From contig NZ_LNRF01000016.1 in NCBI RefSeq assembly GCF_001557875.1, forward strand, positions 1-57,938: a stretch of 57,938 nucleotides of DNA, read 5' to 3'. A program made the position numbers and the translations under genes. Of the stretch, positions 24,195-31,166 are shown piece by piece; position 1 is the stretch's first letter; each line of letters starts with the position of its first letter. The stretch is from Vibrio splendidus (GTDB lineage: Bacteria; Pseudomonadota; Gammaproteobacteria; Enterobacterales; Vibrionaceae). A model generated the notes under the pieces. It saw only the letters and a list, made by a program, of their open reading frames with translations, made no database searches and had not been told where the DNA came from.

Positions 24195-25415
24195 ATGACC
24201 GCTACCTACGTTGCTCGACAACCTATCTTAAACCGTAAGAAGAACACGCTTGGTTATGAGCTACTTTTTCGTGACGGAGAAAGGAATGCCTATCCAGCGC
24301 ATATAGAGTCTAATCGAGCAACGTATCGTCTGATTGTTGAGAACTTCTTGTCGGTAGGGCTTAACCCGTCGATCCCATCTTCACGCTGCTTTATTAATTT
24401 CCCGTACCAAAGCTTGATTCGTCGGTTGCCTTTGAGCTTGCCGAAAGACAAGGTGGTGGTCGAGATCCTTGAAACCTGCCAACCGACCGACGAATTATTA
24501 GAAGCCGTTAAAGAGCTTTATCAAGCGGGGTACATGATTGCCTTGGATGACTTTACTTCGACGCCAGAATGGGAACGTTTCCTCAAATACACGCACATTG
24601 TTAAGCTCGATATTATGCAGATGGGCTTGGATGAGGCGTGTGATTTGGTAAAAGCTCATCAAGGGAAAAAGTTTAGCTTTCTTGCTGAACGAGTTGAAAC
24701 CGAACAAGAATTCCAGCAAGCCAAAGACGCGGGCTTTAAGTTCTTCCAAGGCTATTTCTTTAGCAAGCCGGAAATCATTAAGACTAAGTACATTAGCCCT
24801 GAGCAAGTGATTGCCATGGAGTTGTTCCAAGAAGTGTGTAAGCCCGACGTGGACTTTCAGCGTGTCGAGAGCATCGTCGCGAAAGATGTCGCCTTGTCTT
24901 ATAAGCTACTGCGCTTTGTGAACACCATGTCGCCCCGTCTAGAAGTGACCATCTCTTCATTCCGTCAGGCCTTGGTGTATCTAGGGCAAGAAAAACTGAA
25001 AATGTTTGTCTCGCTGGCGGTGGCGTCTTACGTCTCGGATAAAAAACCGAAAGAGTTGTATGGCTTGTCTTTGCAGCGTGCACAGTTTTGCCAGCGTATG
25101 TCTCGTTATCAGGCATTTGAAGGATATACCGAGCAAGCCTTTATGATTGGTCTGTTCTCGTTGCTGGATGCATTACTCGACCTATCGTTAGAGAATTTAG
25201 TTGAGCAACTGCCTTTATGTAAAAGTATCAAGGTGGCTCTGCTGCGTAGAGAAGGGCCATATGGTACCTTGCTCGCGCTTGAAGAGAGTTTTGAACATGC
25301 CGATTGGCAACAGATTGATGAGCACTGCGCTGATTTAGGATTAAGCGTGGATCAGGTCAAAACGGAGCTTACCGAAGCTCGCCGTTGGAGTCATACCGTG
25401 ACCAACAAGCTCTGA
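24195..25415 (+). CDS. EAL-HDOD signalling protein
   Basis: A 406-residue cytoplasmic protein joining an EAL domain (about residues 1-205) to an HDOD domain (about 205-390). EAL residues are partly standard: YELLFRD for the E-x-L-x-R site, FINF, VEILE, ALDDF, KLD, AERVE and FFQGYFF. The loop after DDF reads TSTPEW instead of GSGYS, so activity on c-di-GMP is uncertain. The HDOD part (KDVALSYKLLRFVNT, SSFRQALVYLG) is a degenerate HD fold used for protein contacts. This YuxH-type layout is common in marine gammaproteobacteria, often with roles in motility or biofilm switching. It starts 44 bases after rhtB and ends with a terminator. Confidence 0.85.
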   Translation: MTATYVARQPILNRKKNTLGYELLFRDGERNAYPAHIESNRATYRLIVENFLSVGLNPSIPSSRCFINFPYQSLIRRLPLSLPKDKVVVEILETCQPTDELLEAVKELYQAGYMIALDDFTSTPEWERFLKYTHIVKLDIMQMGLDEACDLVKAHQGKKFSFLAERVETEQEFQQAKDAGFKFFQGYFFSKPEIIKTKYISPEQVIAMELFQEVCKPDVDFQRVESIVAKDVALSYKLLRFVNTMSPRLEVTISSFRQALVYLGQEKLKMFVSLAVASYVSDKKPKELYGLSLQRAQFCQRMSRYQAFEGYTEQAFMIGLFSLLDALLDLSLENLVEQLPLCKSIKVALLRREGPYGTLLALEESFEHADWQQIDEHCADLGLSVDQVKTELTEARRWSHTVTNKL

Positions 25416-25445
25416 TGTTTCTTCGTTAAACTTTTATGACAATTG

Positions 25446-25473
25446 AAGCGCACGCCTTGACGTGCGTTTTTTT
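25446..25473 (+). terminator. Terminator of the EAL-HDOD gene
   Basis: CGCACG (25449-25454) pairs with CGTGCG (25461-25466), followed by seven T. The loop contains TTGACG (25457-25462), which could also serve as a -35 element for the arsR gene immediately downstream. Confidence 0.85.
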
Positions 25474-25482
25474 ATAGCTAGG

Positions 25483-25510
25483 ATATACGCATATCCATAT
25501 ATGAGTATAT
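25483..25510. promoter_or_regulatory. Probable ArsR-type operator
   Basis: A 12-4-12 inverted repeat: ATATACGCATAT (25483-25494), CCAT, then ATATGAGTATAT (25499-25510), with 11 of 12 positions pairing. ArsR/SmtB regulators bind imperfect A/T-rich 12-mer dyads. It ends 4 bases before the arsR start codon, covers the likely transcription start, and overlaps a possible -10 element TAGGAT (25479-25484). It therefore fits autorepression. Confidence 0.65.
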
Positions 25511-25514
25511 AACT

Positions 25515-25856
25515 ATGCTTCCTCACCAATTTTTTAAATTACTGTCTGATGAAACGCGAGTGCGTTGCTTAATGTTGATTGTGCGCCAAGAGTGCCTTTC
25601 TGTTGGTGAGTTGACTCAGGCACTAAAAGAAAGTCAGCCGAAAATTTCACGCCACCTTGCGCAGCTGCGCTCAAGCGGCATTTTGACTGACGTTCGCCAA
25701 GGGCAGTGGGTGTTCTATCGCCTTGCCAAAGATTTACCAGGTTGGATGCTAAAGTTAATTGATGATCTTATCGCATCGAACTGTTTGAAAACGGAATACC
25801 AGCAAGATATCGAGCGCTTAGAAGCGATGACTTCACGCCCTCAATGTTGCGTTTAA
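25515..25856 (+). CDS. arsR: ArsR-family metalloregulator of the arsenic locus
   Basis: A 113-residue winged-helix repressor. The helix-turn-helix region is CLSVGELTQALKESQPKISRHLAQLRSSGIL (about residues 27-57; recognition helix QPKISRHLAQLR), followed by the wing GQWVFYRL. It lacks the ELCVCDL cysteine motif of E. coli ArsR. Instead it ends with RPQCCV, a neighbouring Cys pair that could bind As(III) as in other ArsR lineages; that role is inferred. No ribosome site is visible in the short leader between the operator and the ATG. It precedes GAPDH, a phosphatase and ArsJ on the same strand, so it most likely controls them. Confidence 0.88.
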   Translation: MLPHQFFKLLSDETRVRCLMLIVRQECLSVGELTQALKESQPKISRHLAQLRSSGILTDVRQGQWVFYRLAKDLPGWMLKLIDDLIASNCLKTEYQQDIERLEAMTSRPQCCV

Positions 25857-25875
25857 ATACATTAAAACTTATTGC

Positions 25876-26011
25876 TGAAATAGTTGGAGTTGCAGCTAGG
25901 CGACAAGTGAACTTATCCCTATGAGCATAGTGGTTCTATGTGATTAGGGCGGCCGGCGATCCGGTAAGTGAACGTAGTCAACAACGCTGCGGCTTCAAAT
26001 ATGAAGGCAAT
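25876..26011 (+). repeat. ERIC-like intergenic repeat (imperfect long palindrome)
   Basis: The segment resembles the enterobacterial ERIC (IRU) element in order and sequence: GAGTTGCAGCTAGGCGACAA at 25887-25906 (ERIC: GAGTTGCAGGAAGGCGGCAA), then GTGAACTTATCCCTATGAGC, a CATAG / CTATG stem (25926-25930, 25936-25940), TGATTAGGG, GTAAGTGAACGTAGTCAAC and GCTGCGGCTTCAAATATGAA. Between TTAGGG and GTAAGTG an extra stretch of about 13 bases (25950-25962, rich in CGGCC/CCGG) interrupts the normal layout. It lies between arsR and the GAPDH gene and will be transcribed as a long hairpin. Confidence 0.75.
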
Positions 26012-26029
26012 TAAATGAGAGAAAATACG

Positions 26030-27031
26030 ATGACAGTGAAAGTAGGTATTAATGGTTTTGGTCGTATCGGCCGTCTAGCACTTCGCGCAGCATTCGATTG
26101 GGCAGAGCTAGAATTTGTACAAATTAATGATGTAGCGGGTGATACTGCAACGCTAGCACATCTTCTTGAGTTCGATTCAGTTCAAGGTCGCTTTCACCAC
26201 GAAGTAACTGTAGAAGGCGATGAGATGATCATTAATGGTCAGCGCATCAAGACCACACAAGAGCGCGACATCGAAGCGATCGATTGGTCTGGCTGTGATG
26301 TGGTTATCGAAGCGACCGGTGTTCACCGTAAGACTTCTTTCCTAAACAAATACCTAGAGCAAGGCGTGAAGCGTGTTGTGGTATCAGCGCCAGTGAAAGA
26401 AGAAGGCATCGCAAACATCGTTGTTGGTGTGAACGACAACATTTTTGACCCAGCAGTACACAAAATTGTGACGGCAGCGTCTTGTACCACTAACTGTATT
26501 GCGCCAGTAGTGAAAGTGATCAACGAGAAGCTTGGTATCGAGAATGCCTCTTTCACGACGATTCACGATCTAACCAACACGCAAACTATTCTTGATGCGC
26601 CCCATAAGGACTTACGCCGTGCACGAGCATGTGGCATGAGCCTTATCCCAACAACGACGGGCAGCGCTAAAGCAATTGTTGAGATTTTCCCTGAGCTAGA
26701 AAACCGAATTAACGGCCACGCAGTGCGTGTACCGCTAGCGAACGCGTCTCTGACCGACATCATTTTCGAAGTGAAGCAAGACACGACAGCTGAAGAAGTT
26801 AACGCGATGCTGAAAGAAGCGTCTGAGAACGAGCTAAAAGGCATTCTTGGCTTTGAAGAGCGCCCACTGGTTTCTATTGATTACAAAGGTGACCAACGTT
26901 CAACCATCGTAGATGCACTATCAACTATGTTGGTCGGTAAGCGCATGGTTAAGATCTACGCTTGGTACGATAACGAAATGGGCTACGCGACACGTACGGC
27001 TGAGTTAGTTCGTACAGTCGGTTTAGCATAA
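26030..27031 (+). CDS. ArsJ-associated glyceraldehyde-3-phosphate dehydrogenase
   Basis: A 333-residue GAPDH. The start is taken at ATG 26030, with GAGAAA before it, giving MTVKVGINGFGRIGR; the frame begins 5 codons earlier. The NAD-binding GINGFGRIGR and the active-site ASCTTNCIAPV (nucleophile Cys at about 152) are present, and CYS/His context is complete. The sequence fits the specialised group encoded beside arsJ. Those enzymes use arsenate in place of phosphate to give 1-arseno-3-phosphoglycerate, which ArsJ exports, so arsenate leaves the cell. It is not the housekeeping gapA, which lies elsewhere in vibrios. An ERIC-like repeat forms its leader. Confidence 0.9.
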   Translation: MTVKVGINGFGRIGRLALRAAFDWAELEFVQINDVAGDTATLAHLLEFDSVQGRFHHEVTVEGDEMIINGQRIKTTQERDIEAIDWSGCDVVIEATGVHRKTSFLNKYLEQGVKRVVVSAPVKEEGIANIVVGVNDNIFDPAVHKIVTAASCTTNCIAPVVKVINEKLGIENASFTTIHDLTNTQTILDAPHKDLRRARACGMSLIPTTTGSAKAIVEIFPELENRINGHAVRVPLANASLTDIIFEVKQDTTAEEVNAMLKEASENELKGILGFEERPLVSIDYKGDQRSTIVDALSTMLVGKRMVKIYAWYDNEMGYATRTAELVRTVGLA

Positions 27032-27072
27032 GCCTGCGTACTTAAGAAATAGTAGAATCCGGAGAAAACATA

Positions 27073-27564
27073 ATGACACACCCAACATGGCAACTAGACC
27101 TTGAGCAAGGCGCACTAATCCTGACTCCATGCCCAGGCACTAAAGACGCTGACCTTGACGCATCTCTGGCACAACTGAAAGAGCAGGGCGTTGAAGCTAT
27201 CGTGACTGCGCTTGATGATGCAGAGCTTGCGAGCAAAGACGTGGCAGCACTTGGCGAAAAAACACGTGCGCTAGGCATGCAGTGGTTCCAAATCGAAATC
27301 GAAGACGATTGTGCTCCAGACACTGAGTTTGCGGCGAAATGGTCTGCAGCAAGTCCAGAGCTACACAAAATCGTTGATAGTGGCGCTAAGGTGGCAATGC
27401 ACTGCATGGGCGGTTCAGGCCGTACCGGTTTATTCGCGGCTCACCTGCTGTTAGAAAAAGGCTGGGACCTCGACAAGATCGTTGAAGAAATTCAAGCACT
27501 GCGTCCAGGCGCTTTCACTAAACCGAGCCAAGTTGAATACATTCATGGTGTAGCGAATAGCTAA
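27073..27564 (+). CDS. Cys-based dual-specificity-like phosphatase of the arsenic locus
   Basis: A 163-residue protein of the cysteine phosphatase superfamily. The P-loop is MHCMGGSGRTGLFAAHLLL, an HCx5RT signature with nucleophile Cys111 and Arg117. An upstream acidic loop (IEIEDDCAPDTEF, about residues 74-86) may give the general-acid Asp. It is not an arsenate reductase of the ArsC (low-molecular-weight phosphatase) type, in which the P-loop lies at the N terminus. It sits between the arsenate-using GAPDH and ArsJ with GGAG before the ATG, so a role in arsenate handling is likely. Substrate is unknown. A phosphate, arseno-ester or protein substrate are all possible. Confidence 0.75.
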   Translation: MTHPTWQLDLEQGALILTPCPGTKDADLDASLAQLKEQGVEAIVTALDDAELASKDVAALGEKTRALGMQWFQIEIEDDCAPDTEFAAKWSAASPELHKIVDSGAKVAMHCMGGSGRTGLFAAHLLLEKGWDLDKIVEEIQALRPGAFTKPSQVEYIHGVANS

Positions 27565-27584
27565 TAGTCATCGGTGTTAGACAA

Positions 27585-27637
27585 GGAGCTTTTGGTATCT
27601 GGAGTGTTAAGCTTATCGTGATCCAAAAGCTCTTTTT
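27585..27637 (+). terminator. Terminator-like hairpin inside the arsenic operon
   Basis: GAGCTTTTGG (27586-27595) pairs with CCAAAAGCTC (27623-27632), followed by five T. The loop of 27 bases is long, so termination may be partial. It lies between the phosphatase gene and arsJ and could lower arsJ expression or protect an mRNA end. Confidence 0.5.
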
Positions 27638-27660
27638 GTTTTGATTGCAGAGATAGCGTT

Positions 27661-28881
27661 ATGTTTTCAAATCTAAGTAAGAGCGTTCGCCAATACATGT
27701 TGGTGACTTTCAACTACTGGAACTTCACCATTACTGATGGTGCACTTCGCATGCTGGTGGTTCTGTATTTTTACGACCTTGGCTACAGTTCGTTAGAAAT
27801 TGCCTCACTGTTCCTTTTCTATGAATTTTTTGGTGTGGTGACTAACCTAATCGGTGGCTGGTTAGGGGCGCGTCTTGGTCTCAATAAGACCATGAACATC
27901 GGCTTAGGGATGCAAGTTGTCGCCTTGGGTATGCTTGCCCTGCCATCGGCGATGTTGACCATTCCTTGGGTAATGTCGGCGCAGGCGCTGTCGGGTATCG
28001 CCAAAGATCTCAATAAGATGAGTGCCAAGAGCTCTATCAAAACCTTGGTACCAGATGAACAGCAAGGTGCGTTGTATAAGTGGATTGCTATCCTAACGGG
28101 GTCTAAGAATGCGCTGAAAGGTGCAGGTTTCTTTATTGGTGGCTTGCTGCTTTCAACGATTGGCTTCCAATACGCTGTGCTTGCGATGGCTGCAGTGCTG
28201 ACATTGGTGTTCATTGGCAGTGTAGTGAGCTTAGAGGCAGACATGGGTAAAGCGAAAACCAAGCCTAAGTTCAAACAAATCTTCTCTAAGTCTGAATCGA
28301 TCAACATCCTATCGGCAGCGCGTATGTTCCTGTTCGGTGCCCGTGACGTGTGGTTTGTGGTTGCTTTACCGATTTACCTAGGCAGTGTGTTTGGTTGGGA
28401 TCACTCATGGGTTGGCGGTTTCTTAGCGGCTTGGGCAATCGCTTATGGCTTTGTACAGGGCATAGCGCCGAAGATTACGGGTAAAGCCCAAGGCAAGGGG
28501 CCTGATGGCCATGCCGCGCTGTTATGGGCAGGTGCACTGGCTATCGTGACCGCTGCTATTGCTTATGCGGTACAGATTGGTTGGCAACCTGAGCTAGTTA
28601 TCGTTGGTGGCTTGATGGTATTTGGTGCCATCTTTGCGGTCAATTCATCGCTTCACTCATATTTGATTGTGAGTTATGCGAAAGGTGATGGCGTGTCGCT
28701 TGATGTCGGTTTCTACTACATGGCAAACGCGATGGGCCGTTTGATTGGCACGATATTGTCGGGCTTGGTATTCCAAATGGCTGGTTTGTCTGCGTGTCTG
28801 TGGGTCTCTTTCGCATTCTTAGCGATAACGACGGTGATCTCTTTGCGTTTACCGAAAGTGCCGCAAATTTCAGCGGCATAA
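27661..28881 (+). CDS. arsJ: ArsJ organoarsenical efflux permease (MFS)
   Basis: A 406-residue major facilitator protein with about 12 membrane segments. The N terminus VRQYMLVTFNYWNFTITDGALRM and the segment QALSGIAKDLNKMSAKSSIK are typical of the ArsJ family. ArsJ exports 1-arseno-3-phosphoglycerate made by its partner GAPDH; the product then falls apart to arsenate outside. The gene pair with GAPDH is the strongest support. It starts 97 bases after the phosphatase stop, after a terminator-like hairpin, with a weak ribosome site. A terminator follows. Confidence 0.9.
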   Translation: MFSNLSKSVRQYMLVTFNYWNFTITDGALRMLVVLYFYDLGYSSLEIASLFLFYEFFGVVTNLIGGWLGARLGLNKTMNIGLGMQVVALGMLALPSAMLTIPWVMSAQALSGIAKDLNKMSAKSSIKTLVPDEQQGALYKWIAILTGSKNALKGAGFFIGGLLLSTIGFQYAVLAMAAVLTLVFIGSVVSLEADMGKAKTKPKFKQIFSKSESINILSAARMFLFGARDVWFVVALPIYLGSVFGWDHSWVGGFLAAWAIAYGFVQGIAPKITGKAQGKGPDGHAALLWAGALAIVTAAIAYAVQIGWQPELVIVGGLMVFGAIFAVNSSLHSYLIVSYAKGDGVSLDVGFYYMANAMGRLIGTILSGLVFQMAGLSACLWVSFAFLAITTVISLRLPKVPQISAA

Positions 28882-28928
28882 GATTCAGCCGCATGAGCTA
28901 AATTCGCGATAAGCATCTCCTTTAACAC

Positions 28929-28965
28929 TAAGCTGACTTGGTATTTATTCCGGTCAGCTTTTTTA
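28929..28965 (+). terminator. Terminator of arsJ
   Basis: AAGCTGAC (about 28930-28937) pairs with GTCAGCTT (28953-28960) over a 15-base loop, followed by a run of T. It closes the arsenic operon. Confidence 0.75.
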
Positions 28966-29005
28966 TTGCTATAGTAGAATGATTGAATATTAATCAGGCA
29001 TTTAC

Positions 29006-30019
29006 ATGAAGCAGCGAATTCTCTTTTTTGATTTAGCACGATGTGTCGCGGCCATAGCGGTTATCGCGATTCATGTTTTGGCGCCTTATCGCAACGAGCT
29101 AGGAACCATTCCTTTCAGCGAATGGTTAACAGCAATCACCGTCAATGGCTTCAGTCGCTGGGCTGTACCTGTATTTATATTGATAACTGGCGCATTGATG
29201 CTCAGTGACCAACGCCCGTTTGATGCCAAGTATTACCTTAAGCGCCGTCTGGGTAAGGTGTTGATTCCTTTTATTGTCTGGTCGCTTTTCTATACCTACC
29301 TGTCCGGTTGGTCTGCAATGGGCTTTGATGCCGACGTCAGTTGGGACGTGTTGCTCAATAGCTATCATCATTACACCTATTACCACCTTGGTTTCTTCTA
29401 TTACTTCATCCCACTCTACTTCGTGATTCCTTTTTTACAGATCATGGTGAGGAAGTACGGTGATAGATCGGTCTATGCCTTTACGGCGGTATGGTTGTTC
29501 ACAACGTTATTGTTCTTATTGAAAATCGATGGTCCTTGGAGTCACGAATTGTGGTTGTATACAGGGTACTTACCGCTGGGTTACCTGCTGTATAAGATTG
29601 TGCCACTTAACAAGGTGACAGTTGGCGTGAGTGTGTTACTTGGTGGATTAGCGTTACTAACCACTGTTTATATGGTGGTTGATGCAAGCTTGGTGGCAGA
29701 AGAATACACGGTAGGGCGTTGGTTATCTTACAAGACGTTGAATACGGTATTAGCAGCGAGCATGGTGTTCATGGTATGCCGTTACTATGGTGAAGGCTTG
29801 TCTGAGAAGAGTAACCAAGTGGTTGGCTTTATCAGTAAGCACAGCTTAGGTATTTACCTGCTGCACCCTATTGTCTTGTGGCCAATGAAAGAGTTCGGTT
29901 GGTACCAAGGACATCCAGCTTGGGTTATTCCACTATGGATTGTGATCAGCGGAGCTGGCGCGTTATGGATGAGCTGGTTGGTGTCTAAGTCAGAGAAAAC
30001 ACGTTGGTTATTGCCTTAG
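29006..30019 (+). CDS. Acyltransferase family 3 membrane protein (WecH/OafA-like)
   Basis: A 337-residue integral membrane acyltransferase with about ten membrane segments. The N terminus FFDLARCVAAIAVIAIHV carries the family motif with the catalytic-type His at about residue 23. RWAVPVFILITGAL is the second conserved segment, and GIYLLHPIVLWPMK marks the C-terminal part. Family members O-acylate cell-surface sugars in the inner membrane or periplasm; length resembles E. coli WecH more than the longer OafA proteins with an SGNH domain. The acceptor here is unknown. It stands alone between the arsenic locus and a minus-strand gene. Confidence 0.82.
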   Translation: MKQRILFFDLARCVAAIAVIAIHVLAPYRNELGTIPFSEWLTAITVNGFSRWAVPVFILITGALMLSDQRPFDAKYYLKRRLGKVLIPFIVWSLFYTYLSGWSAMGFDADVSWDVLLNSYHHYTYYHLGFFYYFIPLYFVIPFLQIMVRKYGDRSVYAFTAVWLFTTLLFLLKIDGPWSHELWLYTGYLPLGYLLYKIVPLNKVTVGVSVLLGGLALLTTVYMVVDASLVAEEYTVGRWLSYKTLNTVLAASMVFMVCRYYGEGLSEKSNQVVGFISKHSLGIYLLHPIVLWPMKEFGWYQGHPAWVIPLWIVISGAGALWMSWLVSKSEKTRWLLP

Positions 30020-30079
30020 CGGTGAGTGCTAAGGCTTTATGATGGATTGCTTAGGGGAGCTAGTTGAAGTGGCTGACGT

Positions 30080-30409
30080 TTAGCGCTTCAACGCAAAGTG
30101 TAAGAACTTATCGCCTTGGTAGGTCAAGGTTCCTTTGTCGCCGGGGTTAAGGGCGTGAAAGTAGTGGATGCCGACTTGGAATTCTCGCTTCGGACCAACC
30201 ACACCACGTTGAACGTAAATCCAGTACTCTTGATCTTCTTGGCCAGGTTCTGCGTCAGGAAGGTCGATGGATTGCTTGTCTAACACCGTGACATTCACTT
30301 TCTTTTCTGGCGCATTTTCACCTTGCGAGTGTTTTCGATAGAAACCAATAAATACCCAAGCCGCTAGAGCAGCGAGTGCAAAGATGGCAAAAAAGAGTGA
30401 ATTAGGCAT
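30080..30409 (-). CDS. yhhM: DUF2500 family protein (YhhM-like)
   Basis: A 109-residue protein with one N-terminal membrane segment (about residues 4-22, FFAIFALAALAAWVFIGFY) and a small beta-rich domain. The C-terminal GIHYFHALNPGDKGTLTYQGDKFLHF matches the DUF2500 pattern (YHAL..GDKG.L.Y.G..F) of E. coli YhhM. Function is unknown. A strong GGAGG precedes the ATG. It lies in the same gene neighbourhood as yhhN, yhhL and rsmD, as in E. coli, although the order and spacing differ. Confidence 0.85.
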   Translation of the reverse strand: MPNSLFFAIFALAALAAWVFIGFYRKHSQGENAPEKKVNVTVLDKQSIDLPDAEPGQEDQEYWIYVQRGVVGPKREFQVGIHYFHALNPGDKGTLTYQGDKFLHFALKR

Positions 30410-30653
30410 ATAACCTCCATGTAGTCGTGATGGTTATTCTAGTCTTTCAAGCAATAGGGATATGTGTTTAAAGCCGTTATTCGTGAACTGTTGTAAGCCA
30501 AGCTGATTATTTTTCGGCAGACATCACATTTAATAGCCCGTTTGGGATAAAGCATTGTTATTTATTGTCTCTTTCTCTCGTAAATAACAGTGATTTTGTA
30601 TAAAAATAAGGAAATGCTCGACTAGAATTATAGTGTGGAGTGGGAGGGCCAAG

Positions 30654-31028
30654 ATGACCGATATTGAAAAAGTGGTGACAAGAACTCGCAATATAGAGAA
30701 ATTATTGAGGCTTCAATATCATGCCGAAGGCGAAGGATTGCATGAGCTTGTAACAAGCTGTGAAGAAAGGCTACCGCACGATATGGTGAGCAAGCTGCGT
30801 TATATCGCAACGTGTCGTAACAAGGTCGTCAATGAACATGAAGCTAAGTTGGAAGACCAACATAAATTCATCATGATGTGTAACGACTGTGAGAAGGAGC
30901 TGACTCCACGTAGTGGTCGTTTTATCTGGCGAGTTGCGATCTTACTGATGATGGCAATGACTTTAGCTGCAGCAGGTTTCTATTATGCGAACTGGGATGT
31001 GCTAACACTGCATCTGTTTTCGAAGTGA
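30654..31028 (+). CDS. Small tail-anchored hypothetical protein
   Basis: A 124-residue protein. The start at ATG 30654 is chosen for GGGAGGG 7 bases upstream; the open frame extends 7 codons further with no ribosome site. Residues 1-90 are charged and helical (RTRNIEKLLRLQYHAEGEG, then LRYIATCRNKVVNEHE), faintly like the DUF4145 fold, which is a guess. A basic stretch precedes one membrane segment (about residues 93-112, VAILLMMAMTLAAAGFYYA) close to the C terminus. Such a layout suggests a cytoplasmic domain tethered to the inner membrane. Several paired Cys (CNDC at about 79-82) are notable. Function is unknown. Confidence 0.7.
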   Translation: MTDIEKVVTRTRNIEKLLRLQYHAEGEGLHELVTSCEERLPHDMVSKLRYIATCRNKVVNEHEAKLEDQHKFIMMCNDCEKELTPRSGRFIWRVAILLMMAMTLAAAGFYYANWDVLTLHLFSK

Positions 31029-31040
31029 AAAAATTGAACA

Positions 31041-31072
31041 AAAAAAGGGACGCTCATGGCGTCCCTTTTTTT
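31041..31072. terminator. Bidirectional terminator
   Basis: AAAAAAGGGACGC (31041-31053) pairs with GCGTCCCTTTTTTT (31059-31072), with T runs on both strands. It serves the tail-anchored protein gene and, from the right, the small minus-strand ORF at 31086-31166. Confidence 0.92.
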
Positions 31073-31085
31073 ATCTGTAACTTGC

Positions 31086-31166
31086 TTAGTACATCATCGG
31101 TAGTGTCATTAGACCTACAACTACCGCGATCATTACAAGTCCTTGTCTTTGCGAAGATGAAATCAT
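31086..31166 (-). CDS. 26-residue small membrane protein candidate
   Basis: A short minus-strand ORF, ATG at 31166 to TAA at 31086, encoding 26 residues: MISSSQRQGL followed by a hydrophobic stretch (VMIAVVVGLMTLPMM) and a final Tyr. TAGGAG lies 7 bases before the ATG, a better ribosome site than most genes here, and a strong terminator starts 13 bases after its stop. Together these indicate a real small transcript with one membrane-spanning peptide. It was too short for standard gene calling. No family was recognised with certainty. Its likely leader is the extremely C-rich, G-poor stretch to the right. Confidence 0.65.
   Translation of the reverse strand: MISSSQRQGLVMIAVVVGLMTLPMMY

Noticed and set aside
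26030..27031. GAPDH as the housekeeping gapA
   Set aside because: It is flanked by arsR and arsJ and fits the ArsJ-associated form.
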